Source of the DNA: CAZLIC01 sp964559535
Lineage (GTDB): Bacteria > Pseudomonadota > Alphaproteobacteria > Rhodobacterales > Rhodobacteraceae
DNA: 64,000 nt
Assembly: GCA_964559535.1 (NCBI GenBank)
Contig: CAZLIC010000002.1
Coordinates: 62,001 to 126,000 of the forward strand
Direction: 5' to 3'
Shown: in pieces, positions 27,093 through 35,814 of the stretch
Layout: every line of letters begins with the position of its first letter
Position numbering within the stretch: position 1 is the stretch's first letter
Notes under the pieces: model-generated
Databases searched by the model: none
What the model was told of the DNA's origin: nothing
What the model saw: the letters and a program-made list of their open reading frames with translations, nothing else
Translations under genes and position numbers: made by a program

Positions 27093-27221
27093 ATGGCCAA
27101 GAGCACCACACCGCGCCCGCAGCAAGGCGGAGCGAACGAAACGCCTGCGCAGCAGGAACAGACCACCCCGCCCGCGCCGCAGCAGGGCAACCCGCCGATC
27201 CGGGACTGGGCCTCGATCTGA
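27093..27221 (+). CDS. Possible 42-residue Gln/Pro-rich peptide
   Basis: An ATG at 27093 preceded by AAGAGAGCAG opens MAKSTTPRPQQGG and ends PPIRDWASI. The product is basic at the start and rich in Pro, Gln and Thr, with no membrane segment or recognisable domain. It stands alone, 40 bases before the TfoX-C gene on the same strand. The composition suggests a disordered peptide; whether it is translated cannot be told from the sequence. Confidence 0.35.
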   Translation: MAKSTTPRPQQGGANETPAQQEQTTPPAPQQGNPPIRDWASI

Positions 27222-27261
27222 CAGTCTGGAACCGCCGCCCGGCCCGTGGCAGGGTGGCGCC

Positions 27262-27591
27262 ATGTCCAGCCCCGTCAGCACGATCCCCAATCTTGGCCCC
27301 GCCTCCGAGGCGGCCTTTGCCCGTGCGGGCATCCACACCGCCGAGGAGCTGCGTGCCCTGGGTGCCGACGAAGCCTATCGAAGGCTGATCGCCGCGGGCA
27401 CGTCGCCGCATTTCATCGGCTTCTACGCCATGGTCATGGGGCTGCAGGGCCGCCCCTGGAACGACTGCCGCGGCGAGGAAAAGAAGACGCTGCGCAAGCG
27501 TTTCGATGCCATTGTCGCCTCGGTGACGAAGCCACCCGACACGGCCCTTATGCGGGCGCTGGACGCCCTGGGCGTGGTGGAAAAGCGATGA
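27262..27591 (+). CDS. TfoX/Sxy family protein, C-terminal domain only
   Basis: 109 residues (MSSPVSTIPNLGPASEAAFA). Residues about 5-75 match the TfoX C-terminal domain, a helix-hairpin-helix-like fold: IPNLGPASEAAFARAGIHTAEELRALG region, then YRRLIAAG and HFIGFYAMVMGLQGRPWNDC. The N-terminal TfoX domain is absent. Full-length Sxy/TfoX controls competence with CRP in gammaproteobacteria; stand-alone C-terminal proteins are common in alphaproteobacteria and have no established role. It is followed after about 95 bases by glcB. Confidence 0.8.
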   Translation: MSSPVSTIPNLGPASEAAFARAGIHTAEELRALGADEAYRRLIAAGTSPHFIGFYAMVMGLQGRPWNDCRGEEKKTLRKRFDAIVASVTKPPDTALMRALDALGVVEKR

Positions 27592-27687
27592 TCCTTCGGC
27601 AAATCACGAAAATCCTGCGCATCCGGCCGGGTTGCCACGCGCCCCCGGCCTGATAATCCTGCGCCCCGACGGGGGCAGGAGAACAAC

Positions 27688-29841
27688 ATGGCGCGCACCA
27701 ACCGCTTCGGGCTGCAGGTGGACCCGGTGCTGGACGCTTTCGTGGCGCGGGCGCTGGACGGGTCGGGCGTGCAGGCCGATGCCTTCTGGCAGGGCTTTGC
27801 GGCGGCGGCCATCGACCTTGCCCCGCAAAACCGCGCGCTGCTGGACCGGCGCGCCGATTTGCAGGCGCACATCGACAGCTGGTTCCGCACCCGCCGCGGC
27901 CAGCCGCACGACCCCGCCGCCACCCGCGCCTTCCTGCACGCCATCGGCTATCTGGTGCCCGAGGGCCCGGACTTCGTGATCGACACCGAGGGGACAGACC
28001 CCGAGATTGCGCAGATTGCCGGGCCGCAACTGGTGGTGCCTGTCACCAACGCCCGCTATGCGCTGAACGCCGCGAATGCGCGCTGGGGGTCGCTGTACGA
28101 CGCGCTGTACGGCACCGATGCGCTGGGCGACGCGCCGCAGGGCAAGGGATATGACGCGGAACGCGGCAGCCGCGTGGTGGCCTGGGCCAAGGCGCATCTG
28201 GATGCCGCCGTGCCGCTGGACGGCGCCCGGTGGGCCGAGGTGACGGCGCTGGATGTGGCGGGCGGCGCGCTGTCTGTCACGGCTGCGGGCCGCACCGTCA
28301 CCCTGAGCGACCCCTGGCAGTTCGCGGGCTGGCTGAAGGATGACCTCTGCCCGCTGCAACTGCTGCTGCGCTGCAACGGCCTGCTGATCGAAATCCTTGT
28401 CGATCCGTCCACCCCGGTGGGCCAGACCGACCCCGCGGGCATCTCGGACGTCTGGCTGGAATCCGCCCTGTCGGCGATCATGGACTGCGAGGATTCGGTG
28501 GCCTGCGTCGATGCCGACGACAAGGTGGGGGCCTATGCCAACTGGCTGGGCCTGATGCGCGGCGACCTGACCGAAGAGGTGGTCAAGGGCGGCCGCACGG
28601 TGACCCGCCGCCTGAACCCCGATGCAACCTACAACGCCGCCGGCGGCGGGCAGATCACGGTGAAGTGCCGGGCGCTGATGCTGGTGCGCAACGTGGGCCA
28701 CCTGATGACCAACCCGGCCATCCTGCTGCCCGACGGCACCGAGATCCCCGAAGGCATCATGGATGCCTTCATCACCACGCTCTGCGCCTGCCACGACCTG
28801 CGGGGCGCGCGGGCCAACAGTGCCCAGGGCTCGGTCTATGTGGTGAAGCCCAAGATGCACGGACCGGACGAAGTGGCCTTCGCCTGCACCATCTTCGACC
28901 GGGTGGAAGACACGCTGTCCCTGCCCCGCCACACCGTGAAACTGGGAATCATGGACGAGGAACGCCGCACCTCGGCCAACCTGCGCGAATGCATCCGCGC
29001 CGCGCGGCACCGCGTGGCCTTCATCAACACCGGTTTCCTGGACCGTACGGGCGATGAAATCCACACCGCCATGGAAGCCGGCCCGATGGTGCGCAAGGGC
29101 GCCATGAAGCGGCAGCCGTGGATCCTGGCGTACGAGGACCGCAACGTGGACATCGGGCTGGCCTGCGGGTTGCGGGGCCGGGCGCAGATTGGCAAGGGCA
29201 TGTGGGCCGCGCCCGACAGGATGGCGGCGATGCTGGAGGATAAGATCGCCCACCCCCGCGCCGGGGCGAACTGTGCCTGGGTCCCCTCGCCCACTGCTGC
29301 CACGCTGCACGCCACGCACTATCACCGCGTGAACGTCGCGGCCGAACAGGACCGCATCGCCGCCGGTGGCCCCCGCGCCACGCTGGACGCCCTGCTGACC
29401 CCGCCCGTCGCGCGCGACACCAACTGGTCGCCACAAGAGGTGCAAGAGGAACTGGACAACAACGCGCAGGGCATCCTGGGCTACGTGGTGCGCTGGGTCG
29501 ACCAGGGCATCGGCTGTTCCAAGGTGCCCGACATCCACGACGTCGCGCTGATGGAGGACCGGGCGACCTGCCGCATCAGCGCGCAAGGCATTGCCAACTG
29601 GCTGCACCACGGCATCATCGCCCGCAGCCATGTGGACGAAGCCTTCCGCCGCATGGCCGCGGTGGTGGACAGGCAGAACGCGGGTGATCCGGCCTACCGG
29701 CCGATGGCGCCTGCGTTCGATGGCCCCGCTTTCCGCGCCGCGGTGGCACTGGCCGTCGAAGGGCGGGCGCAGCCTTCGGGCTATACCGAGCCGCTGCTGC
29801 ACGCGCACCGCGCCACCGCCAAGACCGCCAGCCAGCAATGA
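27688..29841 (+). CDS. glcB: Malate synthase G
   Basis: 717 residues, the size of the monomeric G isoform (about 720), against about 530 for isoform A. It condenses glyoxylate with acetyl-CoA to malate. Start ATG 27688 follows GGGGGCAGGAGAACAAC. Conserved segments: LEIL-type region LLIEILVDPSTPVGQTDPAG, IMDCEDSVACVDADDKV, VYVVKPKMHGPDEVAF, LKLGIMDEERRTSANL region, AFINTGFLDRTGDEIHT and GANCAWVPSPTAATLHA. No isocitrate lyase gene lies nearby, which fits Rhodobacteraceae that assimilate C2 units by the ethylmalonyl-CoA pathway or use glyoxylate from glycolate. Confidence 0.95.
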   Translation: MARTNRFGLQVDPVLDAFVARALDGSGVQADAFWQGFAAAAIDLAPQNRALLDRRADLQAHIDSWFRTRRGQPHDPAATRAFLHAIGYLVPEGPDFVIDTEGTDPEIAQIAGPQLVVPVTNARYALNAANARWGSLYDALYGTDALGDAPQGKGYDAERGSRVVAWAKAHLDAAVPLDGARWAEVTALDVAGGALSVTAAGRTVTLSDPWQFAGWLKDDLCPLQLLLRCNGLLIEILVDPSTPVGQTDPAGISDVWLESALSAIMDCEDSVACVDADDKVGAYANWLGLMRGDLTEEVVKGGRTVTRRLNPDATYNAAGGGQITVKCRALMLVRNVGHLMTNPAILLPDGTEIPEGIMDAFITTLCACHDLRGARANSAQGSVYVVKPKMHGPDEVAFACTIFDRVEDTLSLPRHTVKLGIMDEERRTSANLRECIRAARHRVAFINTGFLDRTGDEIHTAMEAGPMVRKGAMKRQPWILAYEDRNVDIGLACGLRGRAQIGKGMWAAPDRMAAMLEDKIAHPRAGANCAWVPSPTAATLHATHYHRVNVAAEQDRIAAGGPRATLDALLTPPVARDTNWSPQEVQEELDNNAQGILGYVVRWVDQGIGCSKVPDIHDVALMEDRATCRISAQGIANWLHHGIIARSHVDEAFRRMAAVVDRQNAGDPAYRPMAPAFDGPAFRAAVALAVEGRAQPSGYTEPLLHAHRATAKTASQQ

Positions 29842-29844
29842 CAA

Positions 29845-29865
29845 CGGGCGCCACACAGGCGCCCG
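29845..29865. terminator. Hairpin after glcB
   Basis: Eight-bp stem CGGGCGCC (29845-29852) / GGCGCCCG (29858-29865), loop ACACA, starting four bases after the glcB stop and followed by a modest T-containing tract (GTTCCCAATTGTTTCCC). It probably terminates glcB and may also serve the convergent mepK-like gene. Confidence 0.7.
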
Positions 29866-29913
29866 GTTCCCAATTGTTTCCCAAAAGTCGCAGATCGGCC
29901 CGAAAAACCAGCC

Positions 29914-30483
29914 TCAGCCGCCCCAGTAGCGCACGGCGCCGCAGTCCATGTGCACGAAATTCGACCGCGAATAGCGGCCCACCCCGCCTGCCGCGCAGGC
30001 TTCGGCCGCGCGCGCCATCTGGCTGACCGACCGGGATTTCAGCCGCAGATCGGCCGCCTGCCCCTTCATGTGCAGCGAATTCCGCGCCACCCCGCCCGAC
30101 CGCGACCGCAACATGGCATTGGTCGCCGGGCTGCGATAGCCCGACAGCAGCATGTAGGGCTCATTCGCGTCCAGCAGGCGATGCGAGGCGGCCATGATGT
30201 CGACGGTGCGCGGGTCGATCGTGATCTTGTCGCCAGACCGGAAATCACGCATGAACTGGTTGATTTCCTTCAGAACTTCTTTGATGTATTCACCCTCGAT
30301 CCAGTAGATCGTGTCCAGGCTTTCGCCTGTGCGGCCCGAATACATGCGCACACGGCGGATGTCGCCAGCCCCGCGCAGAACGCCGAACGCGTTGGAATAG
30401 GTGGGCGCCGCCACCACTGCCGTGGCCGCGAAAACACCCAGAAGACCGCGCCTTGTGACGCCCGCTTTCAGACCATCGTTCAT
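29914..30483 (-). CDS. DUF882 / MepK-like murein endopeptidase, Tat-exported
   Basis: 189 residues from ATG 30483; an upstream ATG at 30546 would bury the signal. MNDGLKAGVTRRGLLGVF is a twin-arginine signal (R11, R12) with a hydrophobic core and cleavage near SNA-F. The mature part is the peptidase M15/DUF882 fold: YMLLSGYRSPATN, then the zinc-site pieces HMKGQAADLRL and NFVHMDCGAVRYWG. E. coli MepK (YcbK) cleaves crosslinks including the 3,3 type. It is divergent from the L,D-transpeptidase gene that makes such crosslinks, the same pairing as E. coli ycbB-ycbK, which supports the assignment. Confidence 0.85.
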   Translation of the reverse strand: MNDGLKAGVTRRGLLGVFAATAVVAAPTYSNAFGVLRGAGDIRRVRMYSGRTGESLDTIYWIEGEYIKEVLKEINQFMRDFRSGDKITIDPRTVDIMAASHRLLDANEPYMLLSGYRSPATNAMLRSRSGGVARNSLHMKGQAADLRLKSRSVSQMARAAEACAAGGVGRYSRSNFVHMDCGAVRYWGG

Positions 30484-30796
30484 TCTTCTTCTGCCTGTCC
30501 CGTCGCCTGATGCCACCGCCTTGATCCAGCGGCCTTGTGCACTCATCCCCTAGCGCCCTGCCACTATGGCACAGGACGATTCACGGGTTAAGTGCCCTGT
30601 CGCCGCATGCGCAACGATCCGGAGCAATCGGCAGAAACCTGCTGACGTGCCCGGTCCTTTGCGGCACCTGGTGCAAAAACCGTGCCTGTGCCCGGAATGT
30701 GACAGACAACTTCACCGTTGACGCGCCCGACGCTGATGTGAGTAGACAGGCCTTAACGAATGACGAATCCTTTCCACAGTGTATCTTGAGGGTGGC
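30484..30796. other. Divergent promoter region between mepK-like and L,D-transpeptidase genes
   Basis: 313 bases with no convincing gene. A TTGACG at 30718-30723 could be a -35 box for the plus-strand gene, but the hexamer 17 bases on (AGTAGA) is poor. GGGGATGA... and T-rich tracts suitable for the minus-strand promoter were not clear. No strong hairpin or dyad was seen. Confidence 0.3.
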
Positions 30797-32440
30797 ATGT
30801 CCTTCCGCAGTTCCGCCTTGCGCCGCGCCTGGCCGCTGGTGTCTCTCCTGTCGCTTGCCGTTGCCTTGCCTGCGCCCGCGCAGCAGGTCATGCCGCTTGC
30901 CTCGCAAACCACCACCACAGCCCAGGCCCGTGCCTTTGCCGCCGCCATCGCCGAGGCTGCTGCCGAAGATGAGGTCGTGGCTGCATTCTTCCGCGACCGC
31001 GGCTACGAATCCTTCTGGACCGCCCCCGACGCCGCCGATCGCCGTGCGGCCCTGATGGGCGCGCTGGACGGGGCCACGCTGCACGGCCTGCCGGAGGCCC
31101 GCTATGGCGCCGGGGCGCTGCGCGCCGCCGCCCGTTCGGCCCGCACGGAAGGTGACCGCGGACGGCTGGAAGTGGCGATGACGCGGGCCTTCCTGGACTA
31201 TTCCCGCGACGTCCACTCGGGCGCGCTGGTGCCCGCCAAGGTCGATTCGGGCATCAAGCGCGAGGTGCCGCTGCGCGATGCGCGGGCCAACCTCGACGGC
31301 TTTGCGGCAGCCCTCTCTCCCGCCGCGTTCCTGCGTGCACTTGCGCCGTCGTCGCAGGAATACATGCAGCTGATGAAAGCCAAGGTCGCGCTGCAGGCCG
31401 CGGTGGCCGCCGGTGGCTGGGGGCCCAAGGTGCCCGCGGGGGCGCTGGCGCGGGGCGACAGCGGCCCCGCGGTCATCGCGCTGCGCGACAGGCTTGCGGC
31501 ACAGGGCTATCTGCGCGGCAGTGCGGCGGCCACCTTCGACATTGCCATCGAGCGCGCCGTCCGGGCCTTCCAGGCCGAACACGGCCTGCTCATCACCGGC
31601 CAGGCCGGCGACAGCACGATCGCCGAGCTGAACCGCGACCCCGAGGACCGGCTGCGCGCGGTGACGGTGGCATTGGAGCGCGAGCGCTGGCTGAACATCG
31701 ACCGCGGGCGGCGGCACATCTGGGTGAACCTGGCCGACTATACCGCCAAGATCGTGGACAACGGCAAGGTCACCTTCAGCACCCGCGCCGTGATCGGCGA
31801 CGATACCGACTTCGACAAGCACACGCCCGAGTTCAGCCACATGATGACATACATGGAGCTGAACCCCGACTGGACGGTTCCCCCCGGCATCATCAAGCGC
31901 GACTACCTGCCCCGCCTGCAGAACAACCCCAATGCCCTGGGCCACCTGACGCTGATCGACCGGCGGGGTCGCGTGGTGCCGCGCGGGTCGGTGAACTTTT
32001 CCGCCTATTCGGCCGGCAACTTCCCCTTCTCGCTGCGCCAGCCGCCCGGCGACGGCAACGCGCTGGGCAAGGTCAAGTTCATGTTTCCCAACGCCTATTC
32101 GATCTACCTGCACGACACGCCGCACAAGGAACACTTCCCGCTGGAATCGCGCGCCTTCTCGAACGGCTGCATCCGCCTGAATGACCCGATGGATTTCGCC
32201 TATGCCCTGCTGGCCGCGCAAGAGGCCGACCCGGTGAAGGCGTTCCACGACGTGCTGGATACCGGGCGGCAGCAGCGCATCTCGCTGCAGGATCCGGTGC
32301 CGGTGCATCTGGAATACCGCACGGCCTTTGCCGGATCGAAGGGTCGCATGGAGTACCGGCGCGACATGTACGGGCGTGACGCGAAGATCTGGGCGGCGCT
32401 GGTGAAGGCAGGGCTGGCAGAGCCCGGCGCGGACAGCTAG
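30797..32440 (+). CDS. L,D-transpeptidase, YcbB type
   Basis: 547 residues from ATG 30797, with GAGGG five bases upstream. A signal peptide or N-terminal anchor (about 1-30, AWPLVSLLSLAVALPAPAQQ) sends it to the periplasm. A long N-terminal domain precedes a peptidoglycan-binding repeat at about 215-280 (LARGDSGPAVIALRDRLAAQGYL; AVRAFQAEHGLLITG) and a YkuD domain from about 300. The catalytic Cys is in RAFSNGCIRLND, with the preceding conserved His in SIYLHDTP. The common motif is SHGC(I/V)R; here Asn replaces His after Ser, as in YcbB-type enzymes. It forms 3,3 crosslinks in murein. About 30 bases upstream of lpxD-like. Confidence 0.9.
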   Translation: MSFRSSALRRAWPLVSLLSLAVALPAPAQQVMPLASQTTTTAQARAFAAAIAEAAAEDEVVAAFFRDRGYESFWTAPDAADRRAALMGALDGATLHGLPEARYGAGALRAAARSARTEGDRGRLEVAMTRAFLDYSRDVHSGALVPAKVDSGIKREVPLRDARANLDGFAAALSPAAFLRALAPSSQEYMQLMKAKVALQAAVAAGGWGPKVPAGALARGDSGPAVIALRDRLAAQGYLRGSAAATFDIAIERAVRAFQAEHGLLITGQAGDSTIAELNRDPEDRLRAVTVALERERWLNIDRGRRHIWVNLADYTAKIVDNGKVTFSTRAVIGDDTDFDKHTPEFSHMMTYMELNPDWTVPPGIIKRDYLPRLQNNPNALGHLTLIDRRGRVVPRGSVNFSAYSAGNFPFSLRQPPGDGNALGKVKFMFPNAYSIYLHDTPHKEHFPLESRAFSNGCIRLNDPMDFAYALLAAQEADPVKAFHDVLDTGRQQRISLQDPVPVHLEYRTAFAGSKGRMEYRRDMYGRDAKIWAALVKAGLAEPGADS

Positions 32441-32469
32441 ACCCCCCGGGTCACCGACCGGAGGGCGCC

Positions 32470-33543
32470 ATGTCCCACAGCATCGCGGAAATCGCCACGG
32501 CCCTGGCGGCCGAGGCAGCGGGCGACCTGTCGCTGCGCGTGACGCGCGCCGCGGAACCGGCCGCAGCGGGGCGTGATGCGCTGGCCCTGGCGATGGACCC
32601 GAAATACGCGGGCGGCATCGCCCAGGGCCAGGCGCGCGCCGCGTTGCTGTGGCCGGGGGCCGACTGGCAGGCGATGGGCCTGCAGGCCGCCATCTTTGCC
32701 CCGCGCGGGCGGCTGGCCATGGCGGGCCTGACACGGCTGATGGACGCAGGCCCCGGCATTGCACCCGGCGTGCACCCGCTGACCGTTGTCGATGCCACCG
32801 CAACGCTGGGCGAAGGCGCCGCCGTCGGCCCCTTCGTCACCATCGGCCCCGGCGCGATCATCGGCCCCCGCGCCCGCATCGCCGCGCACGTGTCCATCGG
32901 CGGCGGCGCCTGCATCGGTGCCGATGCGCTGATCCTGACCGGCGCCGTGATCGGCGCCGGGGTCACCATCGGCGACCGCTTCATCTGCCAGCCCGGTGCC
33001 GTCATCGGCTCGGACGGGTTCAGCTTCGTCACCCCCGAGAAGTCGGGGGTTGAGGAAATTCGCGAAACCCTTGGAAAACGCGACGAAATCCGCGCACAAA
33101 GCTGGACACGCATCCACTCGCTGGGGGCGGTGACGATCGGGGAGGATGTGGAAATCGGTGCCAACTGCGCCATCGACCGCGGCACCATCCGCGACACCAC
33201 CATCGGGTCGGGCACCAAGCTGGATAATCTGGTCCATGTGGGCCACAACGTGCAGATCGGGCGTGATTGCCTGATCTGCGGTCAGGTGGGCATTGCCGGG
33301 TCGGCGCGCATCGGCGACCGGGTGGTGATGGCCGGGCAGTGCGGGGTCAACGACAACATCTTTGTCGGAGATGACGTGATCGCGGGCGGGGCCAGCAAGA
33401 TGTTCACGAATGTGCCATCTGGCCGTGTCATCCTGGGCTACCCTGCCGTGAAGATGGACACGCACATCGAAATGCAGAAGGCTCTGCGCCGCATGGCCCG
33501 ACCGGCGAAGAAACACGTTTCCAATGACGGCCGGACAGACTAG
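32470..33543 (+). CDS. lpxD: UDP-3-O-acylglucosamine N-acyltransferase (LpxD-like)
   Basis: 357 residues, normal for LpxD. An N-terminal UDP-binding domain (1-100) is followed by a left-handed beta-helix (ATLGEGAAVGPFVTIGPGA onward) and a C-terminal helix. The catalytic His is H259 in LVHVGHNVQIG, as in E. coli LpxD (H239). The FSFVTPE segment and the insertion VEEIRETLGKRDEI are typical of alphaproteobacteria. It N-acylates UDP-3-O-acyl-glucosamine from a hydroxyacyl-ACP in lipid A synthesis. The usual lpxD site is the bamA-fabZ-lpxA cluster; here it sits with an ACP and a ketoacyl synthase, so it may be a second copy with its own acyl supply. Confidence 0.87.
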   Translation: MSHSIAEIATALAAEAAGDLSLRVTRAAEPAAAGRDALALAMDPKYAGGIAQGQARAALLWPGADWQAMGLQAAIFAPRGRLAMAGLTRLMDAGPGIAPGVHPLTVVDATATLGEGAAVGPFVTIGPGAIIGPRARIAAHVSIGGGACIGADALILTGAVIGAGVTIGDRFICQPGAVIGSDGFSFVTPEKSGVEEIRETLGKRDEIRAQSWTRIHSLGAVTIGEDVEIGANCAIDRGTIRDTTIGSGTKLDNLVHVGHNVQIGRDCLICGQVGIAGSARIGDRVVMAGQCGVNDNIFVGDDVIAGGASKMFTNVPSGRVILGYPAVKMDTHIEMQKALRRMARPAKKHVSNDGRTD

Positions 33544-33574
33544 ACCGACGCCGCGCGAACATACGGGGGCAGCC

Positions 33575-33844
33575 ATGACCGAAACCGTCCGCGACCGGGT
33601 GATCTCCATCATCGCCGAACAGGCCGTGCTGGACATTACCGACGTGAAGGCCGATTCCACGCTGGAAAGCCTGGGGATCGACAGCCTGGGTCTGGTCGAA
33701 TCCATCTTCGCCATCGAAGAGGCGTTTGACATCTCGGTGCCCTTCAACGCCAACGACCCCGGCCAGTCCGACTTCGACATCTCGTCGGTCGCGGCCATCG
33801 TGGCCGCCGTGGAAAAGCTGATCGCCGCGCGTCAGGCGGCATGA
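33575..33844 (+). CDS. Acyl carrier protein
   Basis: 89 residues from ATG 33575 (MTETVRDRVISIIAEQAVLD). The phosphopantetheine serine is S37 in LGIDSLGLVE. The sequence is acidic but differs from housekeeping AcpP: the helix after the Ser reads GLVESIFAIEEAFDISVPF, closer to specialised ACPs such as AcpXL/NodF-like proteins. It lies 31 bases after the lpxD-like gene and overlaps the next gene by four bases (ATGA), so it is most likely the carrier for the adjacent synthase and perhaps the donor for the LpxD-like enzyme. Confidence 0.88.
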   Translation: MTETVRDRVISIIAEQAVLDITDVKADSTLESLGIDSLGLVESIFAIEEAFDISVPFNANDPGQSDFDISSVAAIVAAVEKLIAARQAA

Positions 33845-35049
33845 GGCGCGTCGTCATTACCGGGGCGGGCACCGTCAACGCACTGGCGCGCGACGTGCCG
33901 GGAACGCTGGCCGCCATGCGCGAGGGGCGTTGCGGCATCACCGAGCTCGATTTCCGCGACAAGGACCGTCTGGGCATCCGCATTGGCGGGCAGGTGCACG
34001 GCTGGGACCCCGAGGCGCATTTCAACCGCCAGCAGATCGTCCTCTATGACAAGTTCACCCAGTTCACCATGATCGCCGCCAAGCAGGCCGTGGCGCAGTC
34101 GGGCCTGGACTTCAGCGGTCGACTGGGGTTGGAGGCCGGGGTGGTGCTGGGCACCGCAGGCGGCGGTGTGAACACCTGGGACGACAATTACCGGGCGGTG
34201 TACGAAGAGGGCAAGAACCGCGTCCACCCCTTTGTTATCCCCAAGCTGATGAACAACGCCGCGGCCAGCCACCTGTCGATGGAATTCGGCCTGCGCGGAC
34301 CCACCTTCAGCGTCTCGACCGCCTGTGCCAGTTCCAACCACGCCATGGGGCTGGCCTTCCAGATGGTGCGCGCGGGCGCGGCGCGGGCCATGCTGACGGG
34401 CGGGTCCGAGGCGATGCTGTGCTTCGGCGGCATCAAGGCCTGGGAAGGGCTGCGGGTGATGTCGAAAACCGCCTGCCGCCCGTTCAGCGCCAACCGCGAC
34501 GGCATGGTGCAGGGCGAAGGCGCCGCCGTGTTCGTGTTCGAGGAATACGAACAGGCCCGCGCCCGCGGCGCGGTGATCCTGGCCGAAGTGGCGGGTTTCG
34601 CCATGACCTCCGATGCGGGCGACATCGTGATGCCGCAGGCCGCCGGGGCGGAACGGGCCATCACCGGTGCGCTGCGCGATGCCGGGCTGAACCCCGAAGA
34701 TGTGGGCTACATCAATGCCCACGGCACCGGCACCGCCGCGAATGACAAGACGGAATGCGCCGCGGTGGCGCATGCCTTCGGCCACCACGCCGACCGGCTG
34801 ATGATCTCGTCCACCAAATCGATGCACGGCCACCTGATCGGCGGCACCGGCGCGGTCGAACTGCTGGCCTGCCTGATGGCCCTGAACGACGGCGTCATCG
34901 CCCCGACCATCGGCTATGAAGAGCCCGATCCCGAATGCGCGCTGGACGTGGTGCCGAATGTGGCCCGCGAGGCAAGGGTGGACGCCGTGCTGTCCAACGC
35001 CTTTGCCTTCGGCGGGCTGAACGCGGTGATCGCCTTGCGCCGGGCCTAG
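33841..35049 (+). CDS. Beta-ketoacyl-ACP synthase (FabF-type)
   Basis: 402 residues. The Cys-His-His triad is complete: C162 in STACASSNHAMG, H294 in INAHGTGTAANDKTE and H331 in STKSMHGHLIGG, with K326. It extends acyl-ACP with malonyl-ACP. Coupled start with the ACP gene (ATGA). In rhizobia, clusters of a special ACP with one or two FabF-like enzymes build very-long-chain acyl groups for lipid A (acpXL-fabF1-fabF2-lpxXL); the present lpxD-acp-KAS group could serve an analogous purpose, but no LpxXL is present here. Two tandem hairpins follow the stop. Confidence 0.9.
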   Translation: MRRVVITGAGTVNALARDVPGTLAAMREGRCGITELDFRDKDRLGIRIGGQVHGWDPEAHFNRQQIVLYDKFTQFTMIAAKQAVAQSGLDFSGRLGLEAGVVLGTAGGGVNTWDDNYRAVYEEGKNRVHPFVIPKLMNNAAASHLSMEFGLRGPTFSVSTACASSNHAMGLAFQMVRAGAARAMLTGGSEAMLCFGGIKAWEGLRVMSKTACRPFSANRDGMVQGEGAAVFVFEEYEQARARGAVILAEVAGFAMTSDAGDIVMPQAAGAERAITGALRDAGLNPEDVGYINAHGTGTAANDKTECAAVAHAFGHHADRLMISSTKSMHGHLIGGTGAVELLACLMALNDGVIAPTIGYEEPDPECALDVVPNVAREARVDAVLSNAFAFGGLNAVIALRRA

Positions 35050-35062
35050 CCGGGCGCGCCGA

Positions 35063-35112
35063 CAAATTCCTTCAAGTAAGGAATTTGCAAATCCCTTGCT
35101 TCAAGGGATTTG
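35063..35112. terminator. Two tandem hairpins between convergent genes
   Basis: Stem A: CAAATTCCTT (35063-35072) / AAGGAATTTG (35078-35087), loop CAAGT. Stem B: CAAATCCCTT (35088-35097) / AAGGGATTTG (35103-35112), loop GCTTC. Both are perfect 10-bp stems with 5-base loops, directly abutting, and near-copies of each other. They separate the synthase gene from the convergent ialB-like gene and probably act as a two-way terminator. Their style recalls the hairpin cluster at 11.8 kb. Confidence 0.75.
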
Positions 35113-35130
35113 GGGTGCGCCGCGAAGCCG

Positions 35131-35814
35131 TCAGTTGCCGCCCGCGGCCGGGGCCGCAGCCTTGGGCGTTGTCACTGCCTGGTACCCGGCCGTGAAGCCC
35201 TTCAGCGACGCGCTTACGGCGACTTTCTGGTCTGGCGCAATGACCGGGACGATGGTGATCGTCGCCTTCACGCCCTTCTTCAGCGCGGCCAGTTCCTCGG
35301 CGGTGAAGCCGATGCGGGCAATGCAGCCCACCGGCGCGCACCAGGTGAACGGGTACTTCTTCGCCGCGCCGCTGTCGATCTGCAACGTCATGTTCGCTGT
35401 CAGCAGCGTTTCCAGCGGCACGATGATGGTGGCCCCGGTCACCGCGGCCCCCCCCTCGGGAAGGCCGAAGATGCTGATCTCGACCACCGGGTTGCCCTGC
35501 GCGTCCTTCAGCAGCTGGTACAGCTGGCACGGGTCCGCCCCGTCTTCGGTGCGGATGCAGCGCTCTTCCCAGTCGCCATGGGTGGTCACCACATAGGTGG
35601 ACCCGATTCCGTCATCGGCGGGCGCGCCCAGCGACAGGTCATCCGGTGCCGGACCGGCGTCCGTCGTGGCGGGCGGCGTCTCCGGCGTGGCGGGTGCCTC
35701 GGCGTTGGCGGGCGGGGTCTGCGTCGCGGTGTCGGCAGTGGTCGTCTGCGCCAGGGCGACAGGCGCCAGCGCAAGGCCAAGGATCGCGGCAAGGGTCAGG
35801 GTCGGTCTGGTCAT
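35131..35814 (-). CDS. Invasion-associated locus B (IalB) family protein, exported
   Basis: 227 residues from ATG 35814 (MTRPTLTLAAILGLALAPVALAQ), a clear Sec signal; a longer start at 35862 is rejected. A low-complexity Thr/Pro/Ala linker spans about 24-62. The IalB domain follows (YVVTTHGDWEERCIRTEDGADPCQLY region, GCIARIGFTAEELAALKKG), with conserved cysteines that probably form disulfides. IalB proteins are widespread in alphaproteobacteria; the name comes from Bartonella, and the role in free-living bacteria is unknown. No partner gene is evident. Confidence 0.85.
   Translation of the reverse strand: MTRPTLTLAAILGLALAPVALAQTTTADTATQTPPANAEAPATPETPPATTDAGPAPDDLSLGAPADDGIGSTYVVTTHGDWEERCIRTEDGADPCQLYQLLKDAQGNPVVEISIFGLPEGGAAVTGATIIVPLETLLTANMTLQIDSGAAKKYPFTWCAPVGCIARIGFTAEELAALKKGVKATITIVPVIAPDQKVAVSASLKGFTAGYQAVTTPKAAAPAAGGN

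Noticed and set aside
27604..29856. 750-codon open frame on the minus strand opposite glcB
   Set aside because: High GC leaves long antisense frames; malate synthase G is complete on the plus strand.
30581..32803. 740-codon frame opposite the L,D-transpeptidase gene
   Set aside because: Antisense to a clear YkuD/PG-binding protein and rich in Arg, Gly and Pro without any family motif.
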